Below, one piece after another: positions 53,401 through 54,877 of a stretch of 64,000 bases of DNA. Source of the stretch: Symbiodinium natans. Its lineage: Eukaryota > Sar > Dinophyceae > Suessiales > Symbiodiniaceae. The notes beneath the pieces are model-generated. The model did no database searches, had not been told where the DNA came from, and saw nothing but the letters and a program-made list of their open reading frames with translations. Location of the stretch: contig CAJNDS010002079.1 of NCBI GenBank assembly GCA_905221605.1, positions 1,297,501 through 1,361,500 on the forward strand, in the 5' to 3' direction. How positions within the stretch are numbered: position 1 is the stretch's first letter; every line of letters starts with the position of its first letter. Both the position numbers and the translations under genes were made by a program.

Positions 53401-54824
53401 CACCCCAAGCCCTAAACCCAAACCCTAAACCCCAAACCTTCCGCAGCAAGTTGGTTTTGGAGCGCCCCAACCCGCAGGGTCCCAAACCCTACCTAGGGCA
53501 ACTGCCTTCGCCCCCGCTTAATCGCTTAGGGTTTAGGGGCGTAGGGTTCAGGGTTTAGGGTTTAGGGTTTAGGGTTTAGGGTTTAGGGTTTAGGGTTTAG
53601 GGTTTAGGTGATATAGGGTTTCCCTGAACCCTACATGATATGAAGGTCAGCACGTGCTGCGGCACTTCTGCTACCCACCGGGAAGCGCCAACAGCAACAA
53701 GGCCCTTGAGAAGCCCCTGACATAGGAGTTAGGGTTTAGGGTTCAGGGCTTAGGAGTTGCCTGGAGGTTCATGGTACTTAGAAACCCAATTATAACCCTA
53801 TTGGGGTACTTAAGGGCTTATAAGTGGGTTATAAGTACAGTTATAATTGGAATGTAGGTTGTAGGAATGCGATCGCTGAACCATCATGAAATGGGCACCC
53901 CAAAACCCCATGGTTTTGGGGTACCTAATTCCAGAGTAGTGCCACAAATAGACCCCATGGGTGGGCTCCTCATTCTGAAGGAAAAACAAAGGCTTAGTCT
54001 TTTCGTCGTTCTTTGGTTCTTGGGGAAGCAAGCTTAAGCCCAGGGTTTTCTCCGGCCTAAGGGGTTCGGGGTTTCGATATGTTGTGTTATGGAGTCTTGT
54101 GTACAAGACCATTGTGAGGATACTTTCCGGGTTATATCCTGTAAGGTACATGTGCGTTTCCCCTACAGGGTTAAGTGACGCTTGGAAAGTTGGTTTGGGG
54201 CGTACGTAGCAAGTAATGTCAAGGACCTACATGTCGCAAAGCTTGCTGTGCCAACTTACACCCTTGACCCCGTAAAGGTTTGGGTTTTGGACTGGGCTTA
54301 CAGCCTTAACCCGTAAACTCCAAGTCAAACATCCAGCAGCATTAGCCCTTAACATACACCCTCAACTTAAGCCCCAGACCCCCGGACCCCAAACCCCAAA
54401 ACCCCACCGAGGCCTCCAACCCTACAATGCCTTCAGCCCTAGAACCTGAAGCCCTCAAACCCTGAACCCTAAACCTCATACCCTCAAGCCCCACATGGCC
54501 TGTCAGCCCCGAGCCCGATCAACCCTCGACCCCCATCAGCCCAAACCCAATTAGGGTTTAGGGTTTAGGGTTTAGGGTTTAGGGTTTAGGGTTTAGGGTT
54601 TAGGGTTTAGGGTTTAGGGTTTAGGGTTTAAGCGGGTTTAGGGTTTTGGGAGCCCTAAGCCCTAAGCCCTAAGCCCTAAGCCCTAAGCCCTAAGCCCTAA
54701 GCCCTAAGCCCTAAGCCCTAAGCCCTAAGCCCTAAGCCCGGGTTTCTGCCCGCAGGGGGGGAAGTCGCTGGACGAAGGGCCCAAAGGCGGCGTCCTGAAA
54801 GAGCAGATCGTCAAGAAGCTGGAG
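7024..54824 (+). CDS. ASCC3: ASCC3/Slh1-like Ski2-family DExH helicase gene (about 40 exons, first helicase cassette)
   Basis: Whole-gene entry; the exons are listed separately. The ordered motifs GAGKT, APMKAL, ELTGDM, DEVH, SATLPNY, VMVFVHSR, ATLAWGVNLPA and QIFGRAGRP, followed by PIESKFLENM, GYSYLFVRFF, TDLGRVAARFY and GFSLVSDCNYV, match one Ski2-like helicase cassette with its winged-helix and Sec63 parts. DEVH rather than DEIH, together with VQKSRNKQV and DPTLEKKRR, favours ASCC3/Slh1 over Brr2. In other eukaryotes ASCC3 is a 3'-5' helicase of the ASC-1/RQT complex, acting in alkylation repair and in splitting collided ribosomes. Exons total about 2.1 kb in 48 kb. My donor tally is 20 GC, 8 GA and 10 GT. 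Segments are missing between APMKAL and Walker A, between motifs II and III, and after motif III, so some exons are unseen or lost. No second cassette follows. It may be a real gene whose other exons lie elsewhere, or a decaying copy. Confidence 0.85.
7340..7439. repeat. CCCTAAA array
   Basis: About 13 units between the first two confident exons. Confidence 0.9.
7564..7589 (+). CDS. ASCC3: ASCC3-like microexon: YERVDVPA
   Basis: 26-base exon reading (G)YERVDVPA, between cAG and a GC donor. The 3' edge is uncertain because the frame stays open to about 7609. Confidence 0.7.
7868..7970. mobile_element. possible short inverted-repeat element
   Basis: agtaacggtcc near 7870 mirrors ggaccgttatg near 7990, an imperfect terminal inverted repeat. 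It lies in the intron before the APPFDPD exon. Edges approximate. Confidence 0.3.
8392..8442 (+). CDS. ASCC3: ASCC3-like exon: APPFDPDVAKVNYIQIK
   Basis: 17 codons after cacAG, ending AAG|GACCTC (GA donor). It joins in phase to ELPQWAQ. Equivalent to the family's '...FxxxxxLVxIxELPEWAQ'. Confidence 0.8.
8661..9170. repeat. segmental tandem duplication, copy 1
   Basis: Begins ctactaactaccgacaagg and ends gccccgtag. Nearly identical to 9246-9770, 585 bases away. The copies are separated, and followed, by CCCTAAA arrays (9171-9245 and 9771-9892). Confidence 0.95.
9246..9770. repeat. segmental tandem duplication, copy 2
   Basis: Second copy of the unit at 8661-9170, with only scattered differences (ttgctgct/tttcagct, tagatacc/ggatacc), so the duplication is recent. 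Confidence 0.95.
9771..9892. repeat. CCCTAAA array
   Basis: About 17 perfect units after copy 2 of the segmental duplication. Confidence 0.95.
10298..10341 (+). CDS. ASCC3: ASCC3-like exon: ELPQWAQIAFKGTE
   Basis: After atgAG, reads ELPQWAQIAFKGTE and ends GAGAA|GTCAAG (GT donor). It joins in phase to (K)LNTIQS. Matches the family's 'ELPEWAQxAFxGxxxLNxIQS'. The longer frame around it, out to 10751, is not supported as coding. Confidence 0.85.
10342..11104 (+). other. intron between ELPQWAQ and LNTIQS exons
   Basis: Holds TTTAGGG-derived text (10415-10490), a unique 200-base patch with open frames on both strands (10490-10715), and CCCTAAA units at 10745-10780 and 11037-11090. No recognised gene. 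Confidence 0.5.
11105..11159 (+). CDS. ASCC3: ASCC3-like exon: Q-like motif LNTIQS
   Basis: Reads LNTIQSIVFNAAFGRSP, the 'LNxIQSxV' element just before Walker A. The acceptor is cgAG and the likely donor ATC|GCTCGG (GC). Confidence 0.85.
11948..11972 (+). CDS. ASCC3: ASCC3-like microexon: NLLICAPT
   Basis: 25-base exon between ggcAG and ACAG|GTCTTG. Its last base completes the Gly codon with the next exon, giving CAPTGAGKT across a 700-base intron that splits motif I. Confidence 0.85.
12555..12656. repeat. CCCTAAA array
   Basis: About 14 units, ending 20 bases before the Walker A exon. Confidence 0.9.
12676..12744 (+). CDS. ASCC3: ASCC3-like exon: Walker A (motif I)
   Basis: Reads GAGKTNIAVLTILRLIGQ and then HMDAA. 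The Lys and Thr of GAGKT bind the ATP phosphates and Mg in this family. Acceptor gagAG, donor GCAG|GTGAAA (GT). Confidence 0.93.
14824..14850. repeat. poly-G tract
   Basis: About 25 consecutive G after ttaatt, next to a TTTAGGG-type patch. Confidence 0.95.
15705..16008. repeat. CCCTAAA/CCCCAAA mixed array
   Basis: Long degenerate array alternating ccctaaa, ccccaaa and ccctaca variants, ending 20 bases before the APMKAL exon. Confidence 0.9.
16028..16057 (+). CDS. ASCC3: ASCC3-like microexon: motif Ia VVYMAPMKAL
   Basis: Ten codons after cctcAG, ending TTG|GCCATG (GC donor). 'VYxAPMKAL' is the Ski2-family motif Ia, which contacts the nucleic-acid strand. Confidence 0.9.
16277..16307 (+). CDS. 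ASCC3: ASCC3-like microexon: GEVSEKFQQ
   Basis: Reads VGEVSEKFQQ then one base (C). It ends at C|GCTCGT and joins to RLGPLG in the next exon, matching the family spacing 'KALxxExxxxFxxRLxPLG'. Confidence 0.8.
16503..16543 (+). CDS. ASCC3: ASCC3-like exon: motif Ib LGPLGVNVAELTG
   Basis: After ctaAG, reads LGPLGVNVAELTG and ends GGG|GACGGG (GA donor). It joins to DMNLTKKE, restoring ELTGDM. The intron start and the next exon start share GAC, so the exact cut is ambiguous. Confidence 0.88.
16962..16994 (+). CDS. ASCC3: ASCC3-like microexon: DMNLTKKELEQ
   Basis: Eleven codons between aacAG and CAG|GCAAAG. Matches 'TGDMxLTKxEI' following motif Ib. Confidence 0.88.
17385..17531. mobile_element. 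inverted-repeat element, family A, copy 1
   Basis: Starts agggtagttacatggtccct and ends in a diverged mirror (aaggaccatgaatctaccct). Related copies lie at 37987, 43909, 52841 and 57451. No coding capacity. It lies inside a helicase-gene intron. Confidence 0.7.
17797..17829 (+). CDS. ASCC3: ASCC3-like microexon: VHVIVTVPEKW
   Basis: Eleven codons between gccAG and TGG|GTGGGG. Joined to the next exon it reads TVPEKWDVMTR, the conserved 'TTPEKWDxxTR' of Ski2-like helicases (Val replaces the second Thr). Confidence 0.92.
18417..18482. repeat. TTTAGGG array upstream of exon 18519
   Basis: About nine units. It is complementary to the CCCTAAA array at 18603-18655 on the other side of the 59-base exon. 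Confidence 0.95.
18519..18577 (+). CDS. ASCC3: ASCC3-like exon: DVMTRNTACGGGQRL
   Basis: After cctcAG, reads DVMTRNTACGGGQRLAMQE and ends GG|GTCCAG (GT donor). The next exon supplies GLIIIDEVH. Flanked by complementary telomere-like arrays. Confidence 0.88.
18603..18655. repeat. CCCTAAA array downstream of exon 18519
   Basis: About seven units, complementary to the upstream array. Confidence 0.95.
19500..19618. repeat. CCCCAAA to CCCTAAA array
   Basis: Five CCCCAAA units grade into ten CCCTAAA units, ending just before the DEVH exon. Confidence 0.95.
19627..19714 (+). CDS. ASCC3: ASCC3-like exon: motif II (DEVH)
   Basis: Reads LIIIDEVHLLNDDRG and then AVIETVVARSLRFQ. The Asp-Glu of DEVH coordinates Mg and activates water. 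'DEVHLLxxDRGxVxExxVAR' is diagnostic of the Ski2/Brr2/ASCC3 group, with Val favouring ASCC3. Acceptor gcAG, donor CAG|GCAGGG (GC). Confidence 0.97.
19732..19835. repeat. CCCTCAA variant array
   Basis: About 14 CCCTCAA units, a homogenised single-base variant of the heptamer, passing into plain CCCTAAA. Confidence 0.95.
19984..20243. repeat. CCCTAAA array with AAAC insertions
   Basis: Higher-order repeat: runs of four to seven CCCTAAA units, each ended by an extra 'caaa', repeated about six times. Confidence 0.92.
20244..21739 (+). other. intron region between motifs II and III
   Basis: Contains degenerate heptamer text, a unique patch (20890-21420) and a family B inverted-repeat element near 21417. 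The residues expected between ARSLRFQ and IAALSATLP, and the leftover phase, suggest an unseen exon. Confidence 0.45.
21417..21525. mobile_element. inverted-repeat element, family B, copy
   Basis: gatgttcctccttgctagca at the left mirrors gaaggggggaaacat at the right. Related to the elements at 39226 and 39831. A 14-base poly-C lies in the middle. Confidence 0.5.
21740..21795 (+). CDS. ASCC3: ASCC3-like exon: motif III (SATLPNY)
   Basis: Reads IAALSATLPNYQDFAWFL after acccAG. Motif III couples ATP hydrolysis to strand movement. The 3' edge is uncertain. Confidence 0.95.
22665..23214 (+). other. intron with repeated decoy copies of the next exon start
   Basis: Degenerate CCCTAAA text containing three extra copies of the acceptor and exon start of the 23215 exon, near 22901, 23066 and 23125. 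Confidence 0.8.
23215..23289 (+). CDS. ASCC3: ASCC3-like exon: NLFYFDSSYRPIPLE
   Basis: After cccaAG, reads NLFYFDSSYRPIPLETSFLG and then ITELE. Matches the family's 'GLFYFDxxxRPVPLxQxxxGI'. The best in-phase donor is GA|GTCCCC. Confidence 0.93.
23290..23820 (+). other. intron, TTTAGGG-derived
   Basis: TTTAGGG units at 23320-23360 and decayed copies through 23720; no gene seen. Confidence 0.6.
23821..23894 (+). CDS. ASCC3: ASCC3-like exon: NEICYEAVVEQ
   Basis: After tccAG, reads TNRVKHLAKLNEICYEAVVE and then QVRK. It ends AAAG|GCACC (GC donor) and joins to (G)HQVMVFVHSR. Corresponds to the helix leading to motif IV. Confidence 0.92.
24199..24248 (+). CDS. ASCC3: ASCC3-like exon: motif IV (VMVFVHSR)
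   Basis: After ctaAG, reads HQVMVFVHSRGDTFKT, the start of the second RecA domain. The probable donor is ACA|GCCTGG. Confidence 0.93.
25728..25792. mobile_element. short inverted-repeat element, family G
   Basis: ggggttcccttataatcccc and the 'aaaaagggaacccttttttattcctaggttact' end resemble 29868-29970. An imperfect terminal inverted repeat; edges approximate. Confidence 0.35.
26019..26084 (+). CDS. weak exon candidate
   Basis: Open patch reading NFYKDNNHQGHFDMRPLA after gcgAG. Position fits the variable region between motif IV and VQKSRN, but similarity is weak. Confidence 0.3.
26645..26745. mobile_element. inverted-repeat element, family C
   Basis: Begins gccctgttgactcagta, contains ggttagtaaggtgggttctgg, and ends in taggcttccga. 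Similar to 29452-29560. Confidence 0.45.
26789..26824 (+). CDS. ASCC3: ASCC3-like microexon: EDRPALKKTLDQ
   Basis: Twelve codons after gagAG, ending CAA|GAGTTG (GA donor). It joins in phase to VQKSRNKQ. Supported mostly by phase and position. Confidence 0.55.
27113..27293. mobile_element. family C-like element carrying a TTTAGGG array
   Basis: gctcgtttggctttcgaagtcc at the left and cttactatggcaagaggggcttcccc at the right are diverged family C ends. A TTTAGGG array (27137-27204) sits between them. Confidence 0.35.
27598..27660 (+). CDS. ASCC3: ASCC3-like exon: VQKSRNKQV...FGIHH
   Basis: 21 codons reading VQKSRNKQVQLIF and then ESGFGIHH, between ggcAG and CAT|GCGCCA (GC donor). The 'V(Q)KSRNKxxxxLFxxGFxIHHAGM' string closely follows ASCC3. 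Confidence 0.95.
27825..27975. repeat. CCCTCAAA and CCCTTTAA octamer arrays
   Basis: Nine CCCTCAAA units switch abruptly to seven CCCTTTAA units: locally homogenised variants of the heptamer. Confidence 0.95.
28240..28640 (-). other. unique 400-base island with open frames on both strands
   Basis: Free of heptamers. The - strand is open for 122 codons (28635-28267; CLYSYTENQHFHVIDHRV within it) and the + strand for 95. Cys/His-rich. No family recognised. It may be a gene fragment inserted in the intron. Confidence 0.3.
28780..28851 (+). CDS. ASCC3: ASCC3-like exon: AGMLRSDRTLTEKMF
   Basis: After ccgAG, reads AGMLRSDRTLTEKMFLAG and then ATRRVL. With the previous exon it gives IHHAGMLRSDR, which contacts the translocated strand. 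Likely GA donor (CTT|GATGAA). 'VCT' before motif V is unaccounted for. Confidence 0.93.
28997..29118. mobile_element. inverted-repeat element, family C
   Basis: Starts ggagctcttttgccttagga and ends aataagtccaaagggcttcc, a near-mirror. The inner ccttgctaaccctatt mirrors gggttagtaaggtggg of other copies. Confidence 0.55.
29157..29276. mobile_element. inverted-repeat element, family D
   Basis: cccaaagggtcctacgtacc at the left and ggtacttaggaccctttggg at the right form about 20-base terminal inverted repeats. No coding capacity. Confidence 0.65.
29452..29560. mobile_element. inverted-repeat element, family C
   Basis: tggaagctcttttgacttag at the left and aaaagaccttctaagta at the right, with ggttagtaaggtgggttatgg inside. 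Confidence 0.5.
29868..29975. mobile_element. inverted-repeat element, family G
   Basis: tagtgcccttattccctttt at the left mirrors aaaagggcaccctttttaat at the right; similar to 25728-25792. Confidence 0.45.
30676..30710 (+). CDS. ASCC3: ASCC3-like microexon: motif V (ATLAWGVNLPA)
   Basis: Reads ATLAWGVNLPA after tccAG and ends AAG|GAGCTC (GA donor). It joins in phase to (R)SVIIKGT. Motif V binds the nucleic-acid backbone. Confidence 0.95.
31066..31143. repeat. TTTAGGG array
   Basis: Eleven units. Complementary to the long CCCTAAA array 115 bases downstream in the same intron. Confidence 0.97.
31256..31486. repeat. CCCTAAA array (longest in the window)
   Basis: About 33 units with a single extra A, almost perfect, in the intron between motif V and VIIKGT. 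Confidence 0.97.
31590..31644 (+). CDS. ASCC3: ASCC3-like exon: VIIKGTSIFDSQAGGYK
   Basis: After ccgcAG, reads SVIIKGTSIFDSQAGGYK and ends AAG|GATGTG (GA donor). It joins to DLGILDVQQ. Matches the family's 'HAVIIKGTxxYxxxxGxxxDLGILDV'. Confidence 0.95.
31676..31792. repeat. two-copy tandem duplication (~60 bases)
   Basis: agccctaagactgctaagga... and agccctacgactgttaagga... repeat with about 85% identity by eye, each ending in cccatgcag or tccatgca. Confidence 0.8.
32191..32264 (+). CDS. ASCC3: ASCC3-like exon: motif VI (QIFGRAGRP)
   Basis: Reads DLGILDVQQIFGRAGRPGF and then DTQGKE, after ttcAG with donor GA|GTCCCA. The two Arg of GRAGRP complete the ATP site. 'LGILDVxQIFGRAGRPxFD' is typical of ASCC3. 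Confidence 0.97.
32671..32690. repeat. (AC)n microsatellite
   Basis: About ten AC dinucleotides followed by atatat. Confidence 0.95.
33344..33460. mobile_element. inverted-repeat element, family C
   Basis: caagctcttttgacttcgta at the left mirrors gctaagtcaaaagttctgcc at the right. Confidence 0.55.
33724..33775 (+). CDS. ASCC3: ASCC3-like exon: ITEHAKLNTYLRLLL
   Basis: After gccAG, reads ITEHAKLNTYLRLLLCG and ends GGA|GCCACA (GC donor). Follows the family's 'ITxHxKLxxYLxLLxxxxPIES'. Confidence 0.88.
33888..33970. repeat. ACACCCTAA variant array
   Basis: About eight nonamer units (acaccctaa), another homogenised heptamer variant. Confidence 0.92.
34300..34393 (+). CDS. ASCC3: ASCC3-like exon: MPIESKFLENMANSLNAEI
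   Basis: Reads MPIESKFLENMANSLNAEI then AGG and a weaker tail, after accAG. Corresponds to 'PIESQFxxxLADxLNAEIxxG' at the end of RecA2. The 3' edge is unresolved, and the phase to the next exon implies a missing short exon. Confidence 0.88.
34394..36261 (+). other. intron region between LNAEI and GYSYLFVRFF
   Basis: TTTAGGG and CCCTAAA arrays (34404-34430, 34450-34480, 34690-34730, 35155-35230), unique text (34740-35110, 35260-35560), and a TTTTAGGG octamer array at 36051-36215. No gene recognised. Confidence 0.55.
36051..36215. repeat. TTTTAGGG octamer array
   Basis: About 18 units with one extra T relative to the telomere heptamer, almost uniform. Confidence 0.95.
36262..36323 (+). CDS. 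ASCC3: ASCC3-like exon: YSYLFVRFFRTPQKFGI
   Basis: After cccAG, reads (G)YSYLFVRFFRTPQKFGI and then TQQ, ending CAG|GCCTGA (GC donor). Matches 'xYTYLYVRMxxNPxxYGI' at the start of the winged-helix region. Confidence 0.9.
36438..37660. repeat. nested palindromic region of TGTCAT/ATGACA repeats
   Basis: Four blocks: tgtcat-type (36438-36530), atgaca-type (36885-37015), tgtcat-type (37080-37240, a 22-base tandem unit tcattttggagtcatttttc) and atgaca-type (37535-37660). The inner two and outer two are mutually complementary, giving two nested inverted repeats in one intron. A Pro-rich (CCCCCC) patch and a CAC/CAG microsatellite (37470-37530) lie within it. Confidence 0.8.
37843..37855. repeat. 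poly-C tract
   Basis: About 16 C residues before a short CCCTAAA run. Confidence 0.9.
37987..38142. mobile_element. inverted-repeat element, family A, copy 2
   Basis: aagggtagttatatgggccc at the left and aagggaccatgtaactaccc at the right, with ggttctgatgtatgggccct inside. A short TTTAGGG run is embedded. Confidence 0.75.
38624..38677 (+). CDS. ASCC3: ASCC3-like exon: DFETDPTLEKKRREYV
   Basis: 18 codons reading DFETDPTLEKKRREYVHE after gccAG, ending GAG|GCAGCG (GC donor). It joins in phase to AASKLCNARL. Matches ASCC3's 'xxxDPTLxKxRxxLVxxxxxxLxxAxMIR'. Confidence 0.92.
38678..39401 (+). other. intron with exact 7-base direct repeat at its ends
   Basis: Filled with decayed TTTAGGG/ttcataggg text (38698-39150), a poly-T/poly-G run (39168-39199), a TTGAGGG variant array (39266-39306) and a family B element. 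Its two borders share aggcagc. Confidence 0.7.
39226..39377. mobile_element. inverted-repeat element, family B
   Basis: gggatgttcccccctttttc at the left mirrors gtattagggggaacatccca at the right; acagtcct mirrors aggattgt inside. Confidence 0.65.
39402..39462 (+). CDS. ASCC3: ASCC3-like exon: AASKLCNARLIRIDNN
   Basis: After gccAG, reads AASKLCNARLIRIDNNRHGL and then one base. A GA donor gives R on joining NYNPTDLGR. Winged-helix segment. Confidence 0.88.
39491..39653. mobile_element. inverted-repeat element with internal TTTAGGG array
   Basis: ggggatccgaagtatgggct at the left mirrors gcccacacttcgggatccc at the right. Between them lie nine TTTAGGG units, so a telomere-like array sits inside a TIR-bounded element. 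Confidence 0.6.
39739..39803. repeat. TTTAGGG to CTTAGGG array
   Basis: TTTAGGG units switch to five CTTAGGG units before a family B element. Confidence 0.9.
39831..39929. mobile_element. inverted-repeat element, family B
   Basis: gcatgctcccccttctactc with cacagtcctta at the left mirrors taaggactgttcgtagtgag and gaacatccc at the right. Confidence 0.65.
40149..40340. repeat. two-copy tandem duplication (~100 bases)
   Basis: atcttgtggggttatgaggt...ggggtt/c and attttgacaacatctt recur at 40152 and 40254, with moderate divergence. Confidence 0.85.
40725..40777 (+). CDS. ASCC3: ASCC3-like exon: NYNPTDLGRVAARFYAG
   Basis: After agAG, reads NYNPTDLGRVAARFYAG and ends GGG|GAGCCC (GA donor). 'STDLGRxASHYYI' is the strongly conserved end of the winged helix in this family. 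Confidence 0.92.
40778..41970 (+). other. intron region
   Basis: TTTAGGG array (40814-40870), AT-rich unique text (40990-41220), poly-C (41350-41371), and degenerate heptamers of both orientations. No gene seen. Confidence 0.6.
41350..41371. repeat. poly-C tract
   Basis: About 22 C residues. Confidence 0.95.
41971..42034 (+). CDS. ASCC3: ASCC3-like exon: VDWETAESFSKGLVQHM
   Basis: After gtcAG, reads VDWETAESFSKGLVQHMDDD and then R. It ends A|GCACAC (GC donor) and joins to (K)AVRILALFG. Corresponds to 'YxTIETFNExL' at the start of the Sec63 unit. Confidence 0.8.
42066..42125. repeat. (TTC)n microsatellite
   Basis: About 60 bases of ttc/ctt triplets. Confidence 0.95.
42886..43024. mobile_element. 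inverted-repeat element, family I
   Basis: atgggttccccgcctactac at the left mirrors tagtaggggaacccat at the right, with ggggg and ttatttgggc inside. About 135 bases, no coding capacity. The clearest terminal inverted repeats of the small elements. Confidence 0.75.
43475..43530 (+). CDS. ASCC3: ASCC3-like exon: AVRILALFGKAHEFSQLK
   Basis: After atcAG, reads (K)AVRILALFGKAHEFSQLK and ends AAG|GTGCGA (GT donor). It joins to SREDEQAEL. Matches 'IxxIxSxAxEFxQIKVREEE'. Confidence 0.9.
43739..43862. repeat. head-to-head TTTAGGG/CCCTAAA array
   Basis: About 14 TTTAGGG units meet CCCTAAA units at gggcctaaa near 43838, a fusion-like junction. Confidence 0.95.
43909..44005. mobile_element. inverted-repeat element, family A, partial copy
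   Basis: Has ggttctgatgtgtgtgccct inside and the right end gagaccatgcaactacccta. The left end is replaced by CCCTAAA text. Confidence 0.5.
44336..44622. repeat. CCCCAAA/CCCTAAA array
   Basis: About 285 bases, changing in blocks between CCCCAAA and CCCTAAA, followed by poly-C up to the next exon. Confidence 0.95.
44645..44695 (+). CDS. ASCC3: ASCC3-like exon: SREDEQAELGQLMEDPQ
   Basis: 17 codons after gcgcAG, ending CAG|GCCGCG (GC donor). Equivalent to 'REEExEELxxLL' of the Sec63 unit. Confidence 0.85.
44696..46267 (+). other. intron region
   Basis: Mostly T- and G-rich decayed heptamer text (44700-45440), clean TTTAGGG arrays (45420-45452, 45740-45850), and CCCTAAA text (46165-46255). Open frames here are repeat translations. 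Confidence 0.6.
46268..46315 (+). CDS. ASCC3: ASCC3-like exon: VCPVRVLGGTDNIYGK
   Basis: 16 codons between tgcAG and AAG|GCCTGC. It joins to VAILLQVYLSR. Matches 'CxxxxxGGVENxYGKxNILLQxYISR'. Confidence 0.88.
46855..47439 (+). other. unique island with overlapping open frames
   Basis: Heptamer-free. The + strand is open 46880-47311 (includes ARHIAHAIRGLLEQLRDVWN) and the - strand 47301-46855. Neither translation is recognised. The + strand frame looks the more protein-like (amphipathic, Leu/Arg/Asn rich), but there is no support from splice sites. Confidence 0.3.
47515..47612. mobile_element. inverted-repeat element, family C
   Basis: tggaagccctgtggacttag with taaggtgg at the left mirrors ttactaagtcaaaagagctt and ccaagta at the right. 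The best-preserved family C ends. Confidence 0.6.
48061..48105 (+). CDS. ASCC3: ASCC3-like microexon: VAILLQVYLSRKYIE
   Basis: 15 codons between cgaAG and GAG|GCAAGT. It joins to GFSLVSDCNYV. Matches 'INILLQxYISRxxxxxFSLxSD' of the Sec63 helical bundle. Confidence 0.93.
48106..49999 (+). other. intron region
   Basis: Decayed TTTAGGG text, an inverted-repeat element near 48716-48840 (gggacccttaatcttgttcc and its relatives at 52319-52455), a unique patch (48840-49400), and a CCCCTAAA/CCCCTAAAG array (49690-49990). Confidence 0.55.
49690..49985. repeat. CCCCTAAAR-type variant array
   Basis: About 35 units of cccctaaa followed by a or g, an expanded variant of the heptamer. Confidence 0.92.
50000..50049 (+). 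CDS. ASCC3: ASCC3-like exon: GFSLVSDCNYVLQNAS
   Basis: After atgaAG, reads GFSLVSDCNYVLQNAS and then two bases. It ends AG|GCGGGG (GC donor) and joins to (R)LFRALFEI. Near-identical spacing to 'SFSLISDxxYVxQNAARIxRALFEI'. Confidence 0.95.
50090..50175. repeat. head-to-head TTTAGGG/CCCTAAA junction
   Basis: Two TTTAGGG units meet about ten CCCTAAA units at gttcaaaccc. Confidence 0.9.
50408..50440. repeat. poly-C tract
   Basis: About 34 consecutive C residues, the longest homopolymer in the window. Confidence 0.95.
50441..51136. other. unique intronic stretch
   Basis: Contains two copies of ttgactttaaagcgg (near 50599 and 50657), a poly-G tract (50757-50767), and a 100-codon Cys-rich open frame on the - strand (51136-50834; CARDCATCKNTYQ within it) that I do not recognise. 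Confidence 0.35.
51331..51360 (+). CDS. ASCC3: ASCC3-like microexon: LFRALFEIT
   Basis: After cccAG, reads LFRALFEIT, completing NAS-R-LFRALFEI. The best in-phase donor is AT|GCCGTG; a longer version through PWSQ is possible. Confidence 0.88.
51404..51493. repeat. TTTAGGG array followed by (TC)n
   Basis: 13 perfect units, then a short (TC)n run to 51515. Confidence 0.95.
51741..51768. repeat. poly-C tract
   Basis: About 27 C residues, 25 bases before the next exon region. Confidence 0.95.
51795..51844 (+). CDS. ASCC3: ASCC3-like exon: TRVTNMSEMSDRLLEW
   Basis: After ccgAG, reads TRVTNMSEMSDRLLEW and ends T|GTCCCG (GT donor), joining to CQHVLRHF. Corresponds to 'RLLNLSKxxDKRLWxWxxPLRQF'. 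Confidence 0.8.
52319..52457. mobile_element. inverted-repeat element, family K
   Basis: taagggatgggggacctgag at the left. At the right, ataagataaagggtcccttc mirrors the element at 48716-48840, so the two copies lie in opposite orientation. Confidence 0.45.
52484..52610. repeat. mixed TTTAGGG/CTTAGGG array
   Basis: About 17 units alternating TTTAGGG and CTTAGGG. Confidence 0.92.
52841..52992. mobile_element. inverted-repeat element, family A, copy
   Basis: agggtagtttcatgggccct at the left, ggattctgatgtatgggccc inside, and ggcccatactaagggcccat then gtgactactct at the right. Confidence 0.72.
53549..53606. repeat. TTTAGGG array
   Basis: About eight units, 40 bases before the next exon. Confidence 0.95.
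53646..53701 (+). CDS. ASCC3: ASCC3-like exon: QHVLRHFCYPPGSANSNK
   Basis: After tgaAG, reads (C)QHVLRHFCYPPGSANSNK and ends AAG|GCCCTT (GC donor). HVLRHF fits the family's 'SPLRQF'; the rest is family-variable. Confidence 0.7.
53760..53850. mobile_element. inverted-repeat element, family F, partial
   Basis: tggaggttcatggtacttag, aacccaattataaccctatt and cttataagtgggttataagt match the full element at 57636-57780. Confidence 0.5.
54553..54738. repeat. TTTAGGG array facing CCCTAAG array
   Basis: Eleven TTTAGGG units, a short spacer, then twelve perfect CCCTAAG units (one-base variant), ending just before the next exon. Confidence 0.97.
54756..54824 (+). CDS. ASCC3: ASCC3-like last recognised exon: GVLKEQIVKKLE
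   Basis: 23 codons reading GGKSLDEGPKG and then GVLKEQIVKKLE, after cgcAG with donor GAG|GTAGCG (GT). 'xxILxKLE' follows PLRQF in the Sec63 unit. No later segment of ASCC3 is clearly found. Confidence 0.72.
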
Positions 54825-54877
54825 GTAGCGGATGCTTCGGGTTCTTAATTTGGGGTTTCGGGGTTTAGGGGATTTGG

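Noticed and set aside
7024-54824. Assignment to Brr2 (spliceosomal helicase)
   Set aside because: Motif II is DEVH, and VQKSRNKQ, DPTLEKKRR and GFSLVSDCNYV follow ASCC3/Slh1 better than the Brr2 equivalents I recall. A profile search would settle it.
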